Part shown: piece after piece, positions 44,480 through 55,079 of the stretch
Numbering within the stretch: position 1 is the stretch's first letter
Layout: each line of letters begins with the position of its first letter
Origin: Megamerina dolium
Lineage: Eukaryota > Arthropoda > Insecta > Diptera > Megamerinidae
DNA: 64,000 nt
Assembly: GCA_963854835.1 (NCBI GenBank)
Contig: OY978525.1
Location: 79,353,628 to 79,417,627, forward strand
Direction of reading: 5' to 3'
Translations under genes and position numbers: made by a program
Notes under the pieces: model-generated
The model's input: only the letters and a program-made list of their open reading frames with translations
Told to the model about the DNA's origin: nothing
The model's database searches: none

Positions 44480-45116
44480 TTTAAGCGCAACTGAGCTAAC
44501 AAAAAGTTGTAAAGAAACTTTGCAAAGAAACTTTGCTTATGGACGACGCAAAGCGCTTTTTTATCAGTAGACAGTCAATTTGATTACGGACAATATTCTA
44601 ATTGTTACCTAGTGGAGATCGCCATGTATAAAGCCTTCTAGGAGGAATACAGAAGCATGCTTTTGTAATTTTCATTTGATGTTTTTGACGGAACTGAACA
44701 AGTCTATCACCTCTTTCGTTTCTTTCACTCAGTCCGAAATTTCCAATAACACCATCTACTCTTCCTAGTCCAACTTTCGCATTAAAATGTTCTTGTATGA
44801 TAGTTACTTCATGCGGCCTAGTATATTTTTTTTTTAATTTTTATATTTCTTTGTAAAATTCTTCTATTTCTTCGAGGTATTTCTCTGCTGTAGAAGCATA
44901 GACCTGAATAATGTTGATATTTAGAGGTTTAGCGTTGATTTTCCATTACAGCGTTCTATCAGAATCTGCCTATATTAATGTTATATTAATATATATTAAT
45001 GCTATATTAATGTTGACGATTTGCCAACTCCATTCCTGTGATTTTTGTTTTCAGGAATAACAGACGGTTGTGTTATTACTTTTGAATTCACCATGTTTCG
45101 AATATTCCCAACATCT
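44480..45116 (-). pseudogene. LINE endonuclease remnant, larger part
   Basis: The minus strand reads, with breaks, INIIQVYASTAEKYLEEIEE, FNAKVGLGRVDGVIGNFGLS, ERNERGDRLVQF, PPRRLYTWRSP and RNQIDCLLIKKRF. These are the successive motifs of an apurinic-type LINE endonuclease (R4/RTE-like). The catalytic GDFNAKVG block reads EHFNAKVG. The N-terminal part is on the far side of gypsy C, at 50845-50985. Confidence 0.75.
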
Positions 45117-45120
45117 ATAT

Positions 45121-45557
45121 TGTTACGTTTTTATTCTGTGAACGTTTAATTCTATTTGAATTACCTTGTTCGATCACTGGATTCTGTTAATAATAACTGC
45201 AACACTTATTTTATACAACTATATACAGCAACAATTTATTTAATAAACTCTATTTACAATCAACTCTGTTTATAATCAACTATTTACAATAACACTTTAA
45301 TGTACTAGCAACTTTTGCCTCTGTATAGATGTTTGCGCAGTCACTTTCGGAATTCGATTGATTCTCACTTCTCAACACTGGCTTTATTTATACTCTGTTG
45401 GCAACACCCCAGAATCTTCCTTTATCGAGATTCTTCTCTTTCTTTCTCGTTGGCTTGTTCTGGTTATTACTTATTTCTTTTTGTTGACATTCGTTTCGAT
45501 GCTGCCAATAGTGTCAGTCCAATAGTGATGAGTAACCAACTATCGATACTCGTTACA
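45121..45557 (-). repeat. 3' LTR of gypsy C
   Basis: 437 bp, tgttacg...cgttaca on the plus strand. Seven substitutions and no indels against 50404-50840. Confidence 0.95.
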
Positions 45558-45641
45558 CTGCCCTCCTCTTAACCTTGTTCGTCCCGAACAAGTTTTTATT
45601 CTTCGCCTCGATATGGCGCAAGTCGCTCCAAGTGCACTACT

Positions 45642-46773
45642 TTACTTTACTCTTTTATTCCAGGCACGTTGAATACGATACACTACGTCATTTATCCTTG
45701 CTATAATCCCATATGGTCCTTCCCAATGAGTCTGTAGTTTAGGGGACAGGCCTTTCTTTCGTTGTGGATTATGAAGTATTAAAAGCTCTCCTTCATAGAA
45801 CCCTTTTGAATTTGCTTTCAAGTCATACCTGCGACCGCTCTCTGATAAACTGATGTACTTCATCCAACTGTTCCCGCTTTTCGCTAGTATAGTTACCTTC
45901 GGTTGATCTCGTTGGTGTTACGACTCCAAATTTTAAATCAGCTGGCAGTCTTAACTCATTTCCAAAAATTGCCATTGCCGGTGTAGTAGCCGTCGTATCA
46001 TGTTGTGCGCATCTATATGCCATGAGGAACATTGGTATATGTACATCCCAGTCTCTTTGGTATTTATCTACGACTTTTCTCAAATATTCCTCCAAGGTAC
46101 GGTTAAATCGTTCTACCATGCCATCAGATTGTGGATGCAAAGGTGTTGTACGAGTTTTGTATATACCCAGCATACGGCATATCTCTTGGAATACAACTGA
46201 TTCGAAATTTCGACCTTTGTCTGAGTGTAACTCCATGGGTACACCAAAACGAGTAATCCATTGGTTGACGAATACATCCGCAACTGTACTAGCTTCTTGA
46301 TTCGGAATGGGGTATACGTCAGTCCATTTACTGAAGTAATCTAAACCTACCAGAACAAACTTGTTTCCTGCGTTGCTCATTGGAAATGGTCCAGCTATGT
46401 TCATAGCAATTCGCTCAAATGGAGCACCCACGGTGTATTGGTGCATCTTACCACGACTTTTCTTAGTGGGACCTTTGGCCATTGCACATTGCTTACTCTT
46501 CCGAATCCAATCAGCGACATGGTCATGACATCCAACCAAATAAAATCGTTTCTTTATTTTCTCGACGGTTTTGGTGATTCCCAAATGCCCTCCACTGGAG
46601 GCATTGTGATACTCAGCTATCACTTCATTTATTCTTGCCTTGGGCACCACTAGAAGATCATTAGTGATTTTTCCATCCTCACTTTCCCATGCTCGGAATA
46701 AACATCCGTCTCGTAAGTGCAGGCTTTGCCACTGCGCCCAGTATGCCTTTGCTATTGGACTCTCATTAGCCAT
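45642..46773 (-). pseudogene. gypsy C integrase, with a substituted catalytic residue
   Basis: The minus strand encodes the zinc-finger region (EYHNASSGGHLGITKTVEKI; SKQCAMAKG), where one of the usual two cysteines is Ser. The core follows: the usual catalytic Asp in the (M)DIAGPFP block reads Asn (MNIAGPFP), the second Asp is kept in LHSDKGRNFES, and the Glu in MVERFNRTLEEYL. A register change near 45840 precedes the C-terminal WEGPYGIIARIND segment. Integrase would join cDNA to the genome; the D-to-N change alone should abolish it. A stop separates it from RNase H at about 46774. Confidence 0.85.
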
Positions 46774-46776
46774 TTC

Positions 46777-47622
46777 TTACCAATCTGGACGTATGCCCTG
46801 CTCCTTGTATTCCATAATCTTTACGAGATCTGGGTCGTTCCGCTGATCTTCTTGCACTCGTTCGGTGGTCCATGACTCCTCCTCCGGCAATATATTCGTA
46901 AGTCGTATGTTGACAATGTGCTCCTTGTTTTCCACTCGAGAACAATGTTTACATTCCATTTTGCAAGGACTACGAGATAGAGCATCCGAGTTGCCGTGAT
47001 GTCCTCCTTTACGATGTTCGATGGTAAAATCATAACTCTGCAGCCTTTCAATCCAGCGCGCCAATTGTCCTTCTGGGTTTTTAAATTGCAATAACCACCT
47101 TAGCGCTGAGTGGTCAGTTCGTAGATGAAATGACTGACCGTACAAGTATTTATGGAAATACTTTACACATTCCAGTATTGCGAGCAACTCTCTTCGAGTA
47201 ACACAGTAGTTTCTTTCTGGCTTCGACAGGATTTTACTGTAGTATACTATTACTTTTTCTTGCCCATCTATGATCTGAGAGAGCACACCACCTATTCCAT
47301 AGCCACTCGCATCTGTGTCCAACACAAACTTTTGACCAGGTACTGGATACGCTAATACTGGTGCTGAACAGAGTTTTTCTTTCAGCTGTTCGAATGCTTT
47401 CTGTTGGTCCTCGCCCCACACAAATGGTTTGTTCTTTCTTGTCAACTCATGCAGACTGCTGGCGATGTTTGCAAATCCATGAACAAATCGTCTATAGTAG
47501 GTGCATAAGCCTAGGAAGCTTCTTAGCTCGTGAAGATTCGACGGAATAGGCCATTCTTGAACTGCTGCTACTTTCTCCTCGTCGGTCTGTACCCCTTCTG
47601 TTGTTACTTTATGACCAAAATA
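46777..47622 (-). pseudogene. gypsy C RT connection and RNase H
   Basis: After a stop at about 47623-47625 the minus strand continues with a YFGHKVTTEGVQTDEEK-type connection, then FVWGEDQQKAFEQLKEKL, FVLDTDASGYGIGGVLSQ, RELLAILECVKYFHKYLYG, LRTDHSALRWLLQF and a histidine-containing GGHHGNSDALSR. The acidic residues of RNase H (D in DTDAS, E in RELLAI, D in RTDHSAL) are present. It would remove the RNA strand during reverse transcription. Confidence 0.9.
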
Positions 47623-48741
47623 TTAAACTTGTTGCCTGAAGAGTGAACACTTTTTCATATTCAGTTTAAGCCCTGCTGATTGTATACGCTCAAATACTTC
47701 TTTCAACTTTTCCAGGTGGTCGTTAAAATCTTTTCCCATCACAATAATGTCATCGAGGTACACCAACCACGTTTTCCAGTGTAGTCCTCTGAGTACACGC
47801 TCCATCAAACGTTCGAAAGTAGCTGGCGCATTGCATAAACCAAATGGCATGACTGTAAATTGCCATAGGCCATCGCCAATACTGAAAGCTGTTTTCTCTT
47901 TGTCTTCTTTACCAAGTTCCACTTGCCAGTAGCCACTTTGAAAGTAAAGAGTTGAGAACCACTTCGCACCAGATAGTGTGTCCAGAGTGTCATCGATTCT
48001 TAACAGTGGATAGCTGTCTTTTTTCGTAATATCATTTAGCTTTCTGTAATCCACACAGAATCGAGTACTTCCATCCTTCTTCTTTACCAGCACAACTGGT
48101 GAACTCCATGGACTCGCTGATGGTTCAATAACACCTTGTATCTGCATATCGGAAATCAGCTTAATGGCTTCGTCTCTTTTGGCCAATGGAACTCGTCGTG
48201 GTGTTTGACGAATTGGTCTAAAATCACCGGTGTCAATGTGATGCTTCACGATGGTTGTTCGTCCTCCAGTTTTTCCATTTGAAGAAAAGATTGAACTGTA
48301 CTTCTCTAATAGTTGTAAAGCCTTTTCTTTTTGCTGTTTGGTAAGCACACCTGCCCATTCTTCCATCTGTGCTTTTATTTCCGCTCTGACAGTTCCTGAT
48401 CTTCCACTTTTTATCGACGAACACTTTTCGCAGTCTACTACGGCAGTAACTTCCTGACAATGACCAATCACCATTTCTTTCTTTACAACTGTAGATGTAT
48501 TAGTTGGATTTAATATTCGCACCCGTACTATTCCATTTTCTTTAGGTTCTACTAACGTCCTACCAAGTATGATGTTTTTATTTTGTATTTCTTTATCTGC
48601 TTCCACTAACCACAACTTGCCTGTCCCATCATCCACATTCATCTGTGCCCATATCACCGCTTCTGATTTTGCTGGAACCTCTTGGCGTTGACATGCCAGT
48701 ACGCGTTTGATGTTCCCACTACGCTTGTAACCGATGTTCAA
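47623..48741 (-). pseudogene. gypsy C reverse transcriptase
   Basis: A 372-residue open stretch on the minus strand: TPRRVPLAKRDEAIKLISDM, SPVVLVKKKDGSTRFCVDYR, WFSTLYFQSGYWQVEL (the usual D in TLDLQSGYW reads Y), FTVMPFGLCNAPATFERLM and the catalytic WLVYLDDIIVMG. It ends at a premature stop after KKCSLFRQQV. The substituted D in the first catalytic motif and this stop make the copy inactive. Its 5' edge overlaps the protease frame by 4 nt in another register. Confidence 0.9.
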
Positions 48742-49055
48742 TGGTAGTTCCGTTGATTTAAATCTAACGTAAATCCGTTGTCAATCATAAAATCAACACC
48801 AATTATTACGTCATCGATGATGTCAGCCACAATGAATTCATGTTCCCACGTGTAATTTCCAATAGATACTCGTTTCTTTATCTTACCCAGAATTTGTGCA
48901 TCCTCACCCGTTGATGTACGGAATTTTATTCCCATTAAAGGCTCAAACCTCTTTACCAAATCGCTCTTGATTATAGAATGTGATGCACCAGTGTCCAGGG
49001 TTAACATGAATTCCATATTGTCCAATTTTCCATCAATAGTCAAGCTGCTTGGCAC
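48738..49055 (-). pseudogene. gypsy C aspartic protease
   Basis: Minus-strand frame with FMLTLDTGASHSIIKSDL (active-site DTG) and DVIIGVDFMIDNGF (flap and GxD region), the two halves expected in a retroviral-type protease of about 100 residues. It cuts the polyprotein. A frameshift or deletion separates it from reverse transcriptase at 48738-48741, and a stop separates it from gag. Confidence 0.85.
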
Positions 49056-49149
49056 ACGCTGTAGTTATGAAATGTGAATGATGGGGCAACCCACTGTTGG
49101 AGTCAATTCACGCCCCGCTGAACTGATTTAGTTTAACGATGGATTTGTG

Positions 49150-50374
49150 CTAGTGGAGTCGTATACGGCAGTCACGCGCCATGTGTCCTGGTTTGTCGCA
49201 AATAAAGCACTTACCAGTAAATTTGATTTCGCGTCGACCTGTTGTTCTTCCTTGTAGTTGGCGTACACGTGGCACTGGTCGACACATTAAACTGGCGGCT
49301 TCAAACTTCAAGGCACTACTGACTGTTTCGGCATATGTAGTCCTGGGTGACATGACTAGGGCACGCTTTGTCTCTCCGTCACGTATGCCATCTATGAATG
49401 CCTCTATTTTTATTTTTTCGACGAACTCTTCCGAAGTACCGGAGAACGCTAGATGACATAAGCGCTCAATATCGGAAGCGAATACCTAAAGTCTCTCATT
49501 AGTCCGTTGCACTCGCGATCTCAATTCCACTCGATGTAATTGACTCTTGTATTCATTTCCATATTTTCGCTGGAGTGTGTCCATCAGCGACTGATAGCTA
49601 CCACGATCTTTCTCTGGAATCATCTGTAACATTTCGGAAGCATTACCTTTTAATGCGACTATTAAAGCAGCAGTCTTGTCACTATCATCCCATTGATTCT
49701 TCGAAGCGGTTGTCTCGAATTGAAGCTTGAAGATGTTGAATGGCGTGCTTCCGTCAAATGTTGGTGGCTTTAGTTTGATTGTACTTGAATCTCTAATCAC
49801 TGATGTGGCTGGTCCATTTATTTTTAGTTGATTGAGTTCGTGCTGTAATTTCTCGAACTTATCTACCCAGTCGTCGACATGTTCCTTCAGCTTATCATCC
49901 AACTCATCCACGTGTTCTTTCAGCTCTGTGACTTTGTCATTAATAGCTCCGAAAATCTCCTGAAATCTAAGTTCAATTCCTTTCTGTAGATTTTCGATGA
50001 CGTGTTCTTGGCGAGCCGAATGTTCTTGAGTCAATGCGAGACGCATTTCCTTGAATTTCCGTACGCAATTCAGCCGAATGTTCTTGTAACTTCGCATTAA
50101 TTCCTTGCACTTGCTGCTGCTGCTGTTGCATCATGGATTTCATAAATTCCATGAGTTGACCACTCGAATCTACCTTGCTCTCTTCCTCGGAGTGCACGAC
50201 TGCATGTATCTCGGCTTCCTCAAAGAACTCATGTTCTTCTACATTAATACCCTTAGCCTCCATGGCTTGCCTTAGCCTCACCAGCAGTTCTGCTTTTGTA
50301 CCTGATGACGATAGATTCCTCTCTGACAACTGTTTTTTTAGTTGGTCCACTTTTAGTTGGTTAATTTTCACCAT
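49150..50374 (-). pseudogene. gypsy C gag with SAP domain and zinc knuckle
   Basis: The minus strand starts at ATG 50374 with a SAP-type motif (VDQLKKQLSERNLSSSGTKA, residues about 8-40), a Gln run, then after a register change near 50050 a coiled-coil stretch (ELKEHVDELDDKLKEHVDD) and the capsid core (KLKPPTFDGSTPFNIFKLQF; KTAALIVALKGNASEML). A stop at about 49486 interrupts it, then it continues to the zinc knuckle CFICDKPGHMARDC near 49200. SAP-bearing gags occur in some arthropod gypsy elements and may bind nucleic acid. Confidence 0.85.
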
Positions 50375-50383
50375 CTTTACAGA

Positions 50384-50401
50384 ATCCCACTTCTGACACC
50401 A
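50384..50401 (-). other. primer-binding site of gypsy C
   Basis: On the minus strand tggtgtcagaagtgggat begins 2 nt after the 5' LTR. It fits the 3' end of tRNA-Leu as I remember it (…ATCCCACTTCTGACACCA), as in mdg3/micropia-type elements. Confidence 0.75.
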
Positions 50402-50403
50402 AT

Positions 50404-50840
50404 TGTTACGTTTTTATTCTATGAGCGTTTATTTCTATTTGAATTACCTTGTTCGATCACTGGATTCTGTTAATAATAACTGCAACACTTATTTTATACA
50501 ACTATATACAGCAACAATTTATTTAATAAACTCTATTTACAATCAACTCTGTTTATAATAAACTATTTACAATAACACTTTAATGTACTAGCAACTTTTG
50601 CCTCTGTATAGATGTTTGCGCAGTCACTTTCGGAATTCGATTGATTCTCACTTCTCAACACTGGCTCTATTTATACTCTGTTGGCAACACCCCAGAATCT
50701 TCCTTTATCGAGATTCTTCTCTTTCTTTCTCGTTGGCTTGTTTTGGTTATTACTTATTTCTTTTTGTTGACATTCGTTTCGATGCTGCCAATAGTGTCAG
50801 TCCAATAGTGATGGGTAACCAACTATCGATACTCGTTACA
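50404..50840 (-). repeat. 5' LTR of gypsy C
   Basis: 437 bp, the partner of 45121-45557. Transcription would start here and run to lower coordinates. Confidence 0.95.
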
Positions 50841-50844
50841 ATAT

Positions 50845-50985
50845 TTTAAGCCTTTTCATTTCATTATTGGTGTTTGCTTTCCAGCTTCATATAAGCTTCG
50901 TACATTCCATGTTCCTACTTTTAATTTATTGTTGTCTTTCGTTTTACACCGGGGATTCTCAGCACCCTCGTTTTACCGGAGACTG
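50845..50985 (-). pseudogene. LINE endonuclease remnant, N-terminal part
   Basis: The minus strand reads KKLKVGTWNVRSLYEAGKQ near 50920-50865, the first conserved block of a LINE endonuclease. It continues on the other side of gypsy C at 45116. The gypsy insertion separates the two halves cleanly at the ATAT duplication. Confidence 0.8.
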
Positions 50986-52239
50986 AGGGCCAAACATTAT
51001 TAGAACTGTCGTAGATGATTTTTCAGGAAACATACTTCAGTGGTTTTCCGTTGCCTTCTAAAGAGTTTAAAGTTTTCCTTCTTATATTCAACCGCTCCAC
51101 CTGGAATACTGACGTTGTTTACAGCCGCCCAATATGGGTACAGACGCTGTTGTTGTTGTCACCCATATCTGGAAGATATTCCCCTATCCGCCACTTGGGG
51201 ACGCGCCCTCTAGAGGTTACAGTCTCCCTCGAGGTTTGAAACAAACATTAACATCAAAACAACTAAAGACTGTGTATTATGCAGAACTATGAATGAAAAA
51301 TACAACAAGAACTTGAAACTTACATATCTAAATAAAACTAGCTACAATCAAACTATCGAAAGGACACACCAATGTAACATACAAAACCTAAAATAGCATT
51401 TATTAAGAAAACTTGTAGTAAAAAAAATCTACACCTATCTTATTTCTAAAGGTAACTTTTGTAGCCATATGGTAAGTTATATGGTAAGATATCCTTCATT
51501 CTTTTGAATAATTGGTTAATTAATTGGTTAATACCATGTTGATTCTTTCCTCATTAGATTTTTGATAAGTGTCGAGAAGAATTTGTTTGATAGCCGCGTA
51601 TATTCCATGTTAAGGAGGGTTTCGTATTATATACGAAAGCTGAGGTATAATTTTTTCATCTAAAAAATAAACAACTTCATTAAATTTTATTTCATCAAAA
51701 GATATTTTGTGGATCTCAAATTTCCTTTCTAAAATTGCAAACCATAATTTAGGATCATCCTTCCAAAAGTTTGATGCTGTTAATAATTTCGCTGATTAAT
51801 GTACTGAAGGTTATGTCTTAGAATTTCGATTTTCAGAAGACTCAATGGGCGAGACGTTCATTTAAATTTAGCATTTCTTCTTCCATTCTTTTAAGAATAT
51901 CGCGTAACTACTGAATTTCGTTGTTTTGAACTGCTCCAGTAGTTGATGTAGAATTTGATTGTAGCTAGTTTTATTTAGATATGTAAGTTTCAAGTTATTG
52001 TTGTATTTTTCATTCATAGTTCTGCATAATACACAGTCTTTAGTTGTTTTGATGTTAATGTTTGTTTCAATCCTCGAGGAAGACTGTAACCTCTAGAGGG
52101 TGCGTCCCCAAGTGACGGATAGGGGAATGCCTTCCAGATATGGGTGACAACAACAACAGCGTCTGTACCCATATTTGGCGGCTGTAAACAACGACTGTAT
52201 TCCAGGTGGAGCGGTTGAAAACCAACGGAAAACCACTGA

Positions 52240-52800
52240 AGTATGTTTAAGAAAGGCGTTTTTGTTACTTCATCAACAAAACGTTGCATGGATTGAGCAG
52301 CATTACATAAACCAAATGCCATTCGAGTGTATTCATAAAGATCAAATGGAGTTATAACAACAGTTTTTTCAATGTCTTCTTTTTTCGTGCGAATTTGATG
52401 GAATGCTTTTACTAAATCGAGTTTCGAGAATATTTGCATTAAAATCTCTGATGTTTGGTATGGGAATCATATGCAAAGGGCTTGCCCAACTACTTTTTGA
52501 CCTTCTTATTATTCCCTGTTGAAGCAAGGAATCGAACTCTTGTTTTGCAGCAGACATATTATTATATGCAGAATTTCGTTCAGCACTGTTATTTCAGAAA
52601 ATTTTTTAATAACTGATGGTATAGTAAGTTATTTGAAAAACTTATCCATCCAATTGATATTTTATCATTATAAGGCATTTATTTTTAATATCTACTATAA
52701 TGCCGAAAAAGTGAAGGAGATCTGCTCCTATAATAGCTTTGTTTACCTCTGCAATTATAAATTTCCATTCAAGAATTGTGTTTTTGGTTAATTAACAAAT
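52240..52800 (-). pseudogene. gypsy protease end and reverse-transcriptase start, inverted
   Basis: The minus strand reads KAIIGADLLHFFGIIVDIKN (protease C-terminal half) near 52740, then EFDSLLQQGIIRRSKSSWAS, IFSKLDLVKAFHQIRTKKED and FGLCNAAQSMQRFVDEV of reverse transcriptase. It breaks at KTPF just before the catalytic YxDD. The plus-strand fragment at 53826 picks up at nearly the same motif, so one pol gene seems to have been split and inverted here. Confidence 0.8.
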
Positions 52801-52980
52801 AACCATATTTGGTGACCTTGCCATAGGGTGTTCATGCTCTTAACTCAGACGAGTTAACATTCTTGCTAGAGAAGTTTGACCAGTCCATATCTAGCACAAA
52901 AGCGGGTAAGCTGATTCGACTCGAAGCAGCATTGAAAGAACAGTCCGCGCATAGAATATCAATAATTTAAATTTCTTCCA

Positions 52981-53480
52981 AATTCTACATCAACTACTGG
53001 AGCAGTTCAAAACAACGAAATTCAGTAGTTACGCGATATTCTTAAAAGAATGGAAGAAGAAATACTAAATTTAAATGAACGTCTCGTCCATTGAGTCTTC
53101 TGAAAATCGAAATTCTAAGACATATCCTTCAGTACATAAATTAGCGAAATTATTAACAGCAACAAACTTTTGGAAGGATGATCCTAAATTATGGTTTGCA
53201 ATTTTAGAAAGGAAATTTGAGATCCACAAAATATCTTTTGATGAAATAAAATTTAATGAAGTTGTTTTTTTTTAGATGAAAAAATTATACCTCAGCTTTC
53301 ATATATAATACGAAACCCTCCTTAACATGGAATATACGCGGCTATCAAACAAATTCTTCTCGACAATTATCAAAAATCTAATGAGGAAAGAATCAACATG
53401 GTATTAACCACTTAATTAACCAATTATTCAAAAGAATGAAGTATATCTTACCATATAACTTACCATATGGCTACAAAAGT
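52981..53480 (+). pseudogene. gypsy gag remnant (with an inverted copy at 51375-51955)
   Basis: Plus-strand fragments TATNFWKDDPKLWFAILERK and FEIHKISFDEIKFNEVVFF are the conserved PxLWFxxLE block of arthropod gypsy gag proteins. Stops follow. The same sequence is present inverted in the other arm, also non-functional. Confidence 0.75.
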
Positions 53481-53825
53481 TACCTTAAGAAATAAGATAG
53501 ATGTAAATTTTTTTTACTCCAAGTTTTCTTAATAAATGCTATTTTAGGTTTTGTATGTTACATTGGTGTGTCCTTTCGATAGTTTGATTGTAGCTAGTTT
53601 TATTTAGATATGTAAGTTTCAAGTTCTTGTTGTATTTTTCATTCATAGTTCTGCATAATACACAGTCTTTAGTTGTTTTGATGTTAATGTTTGTTTCAAA
53701 CCTCGAGGGAGACTGTAACCTCTAGAGGGCGCGTCCCCAAGTGGCGGATAGGGGAATATCTTCCAGATATGGGTGACAACAACAACACCGTCTGTACCCA
53801 TATTGGGCGGCTGTAAACAACTTTA

Positions 53826-54760
53826 AACTTCTATGAATACACTCGAATGCCATTTGGTTTATGTAATGCTGCTCAATCCATGCTACGATTTATTGATGAA
53901 GTAACAAAAACGCCTTTCTTTTGTTTTTGCTTATATTAATGATTTCTTGATCTTTCTATGAATGAAGAACACAAAAAACGTTTGACATTTATTTTTGAAC
54001 GTTTAAAAAATTGTGGAGTTACGATTAATCCTGAAAAATGTGAATTTGGTAAGAAAGGATTAGAGTTTCCTGGATTCACAGTAAGTTCTAAAGGAGTACG
54101 ATCATCCAAAAAAAAATTGTATGTTACAAGAAGCCAAATGATTTACATCATCTTAAAAGATTTCTAAGGATGATAAACTTTTATCTCGCATATGTTCCAA
54201 ATATTGCAATATTACAAGAACCTTTAAATGAATTTCCACGTTATTCACCCAGCAAACACAAGAAACTCTCATGGTCTAAAAATCAATCTAAAGCTTTTAG
54301 ACGAATATGCAAAATCTCAGCAACGAAATAACGAAATTCAAAATTACTTAATAAGGAATTTTTATCTTCTGGTAATAATTATGATGTGGTATGTCATCTA
54401 GAAAGACTTGTATGTTTGTTTCGAAAATATTGCGTGCCAAAGTATTTCAAAATTGTCATCAACTATCAAGCTTCACTTAAAGTAATCAGAAGTAAATTTT
54501 TTTGGCCAAACATCAATAAAGACGTTCCTAATTTGGTGAGATCCTGCATCCGCTGTCAAAAGTCGAAAATTACTCGACATTGCGTTAAACCAAATCTAAA
54601 TATCCACTGCCAGAGAAGAGATTTAATCACATAAATATTGATATAATTGTTCCTTTCCCTCCTTCTAATAGATATCGTTTCTGTTTAACATGCATAGACA
54701 GATGCTACAGATGGCCGGAAATGATTTTTCTGGACAGACACAGTTCCAAGTATTTTACTT
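53826..54760 (+). pseudogene. gypsy reverse transcriptase and integrase remnant
   Basis: The plus strand has EYTRMPFGLCNAAQSMLRFI, then a degraded catalytic area, RLKNCGVTINPEKCEFGKKG, and further on KVIRSKFFWPNINKDV, SCIRCQKSKITRH (zinc finger CxxC) and NIDIIVPFPPSNRYRFC with the first catalytic Asp of integrase. A last piece around 54760-54850 reads MGLASCDIVFGSSLRLPGEY. Many stops; RNase H not recognised. Confidence 0.8.
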
Positions 54761-55079
54761 GGACTAAGAAGCCGATTAAAAGAAGACATGGGATTGGCTT
54801 CGTGTGACATTGTGTTTGGATCATCTTTACGCTTACCGGGAGAATATTTCGAAAGCACACCTGATGACAACGAGAGTGTTGCCGGAGTTTGCTTGATACT
54901 AAGGTTTACCTGCTGATGTTGAAGTCGCTGTTGTTATTAATTGGCGCTGTTACCGCCCCAATTGCACATACTTCCGGTCTGTTCTTTATTTAATTTCACT
55001 TTCAGTTCTGATTGGATTTTAGGTTTATATTATTTTCAATTTTTTTTTATTCACAATTTATGTTTTTATTAAAAGGAAT

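Larger units (their letters stand above)
45121..50840 (-). mobile_element. gypsy C: near-complete LTR retrotransposon
   Basis: Two 437-bp LTRs, an ATAT duplication on both sides (45117-45120 and 50841-50844), a primer site, gag, protease, reverse transcriptase, RNase H and integrase in the standard order on the minus strand, with no env. Length 5,720 bp. The LTRs differ at seven positions (about 1.6%), so it is relatively recent, yet several stops and shifts are already present. It landed inside an old LINE endonuclease. Confidence 0.95.
51028..53819. repeat. large inverted-repeat rearrangement of a gypsy element
   Basis: 51118-51955 is the reverse complement of 52981-53820 (arms about 840 bp), separated by about 1 kb. 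A 235-bp segment with TG...CA ends occurs three times: 51116-51350 in one orientation, 51956-52190 and 53585-53819 in the other. A short flank (aacatacttcagtggttttc... gctccacctggaatac) precedes the first and, inverted, follows the second. The 235-bp units could be LTRs, but no primer site or polypurine tract adjoins them. Confidence 0.85.

Noticed and set aside
51116..51350. 235-bp units as ordinary paired LTRs of an intact element
   Set aside because: Their relative orientations do not fit, and neither a primer-binding site nor a polypurine tract adjoins them; left as an unclassified repeat.
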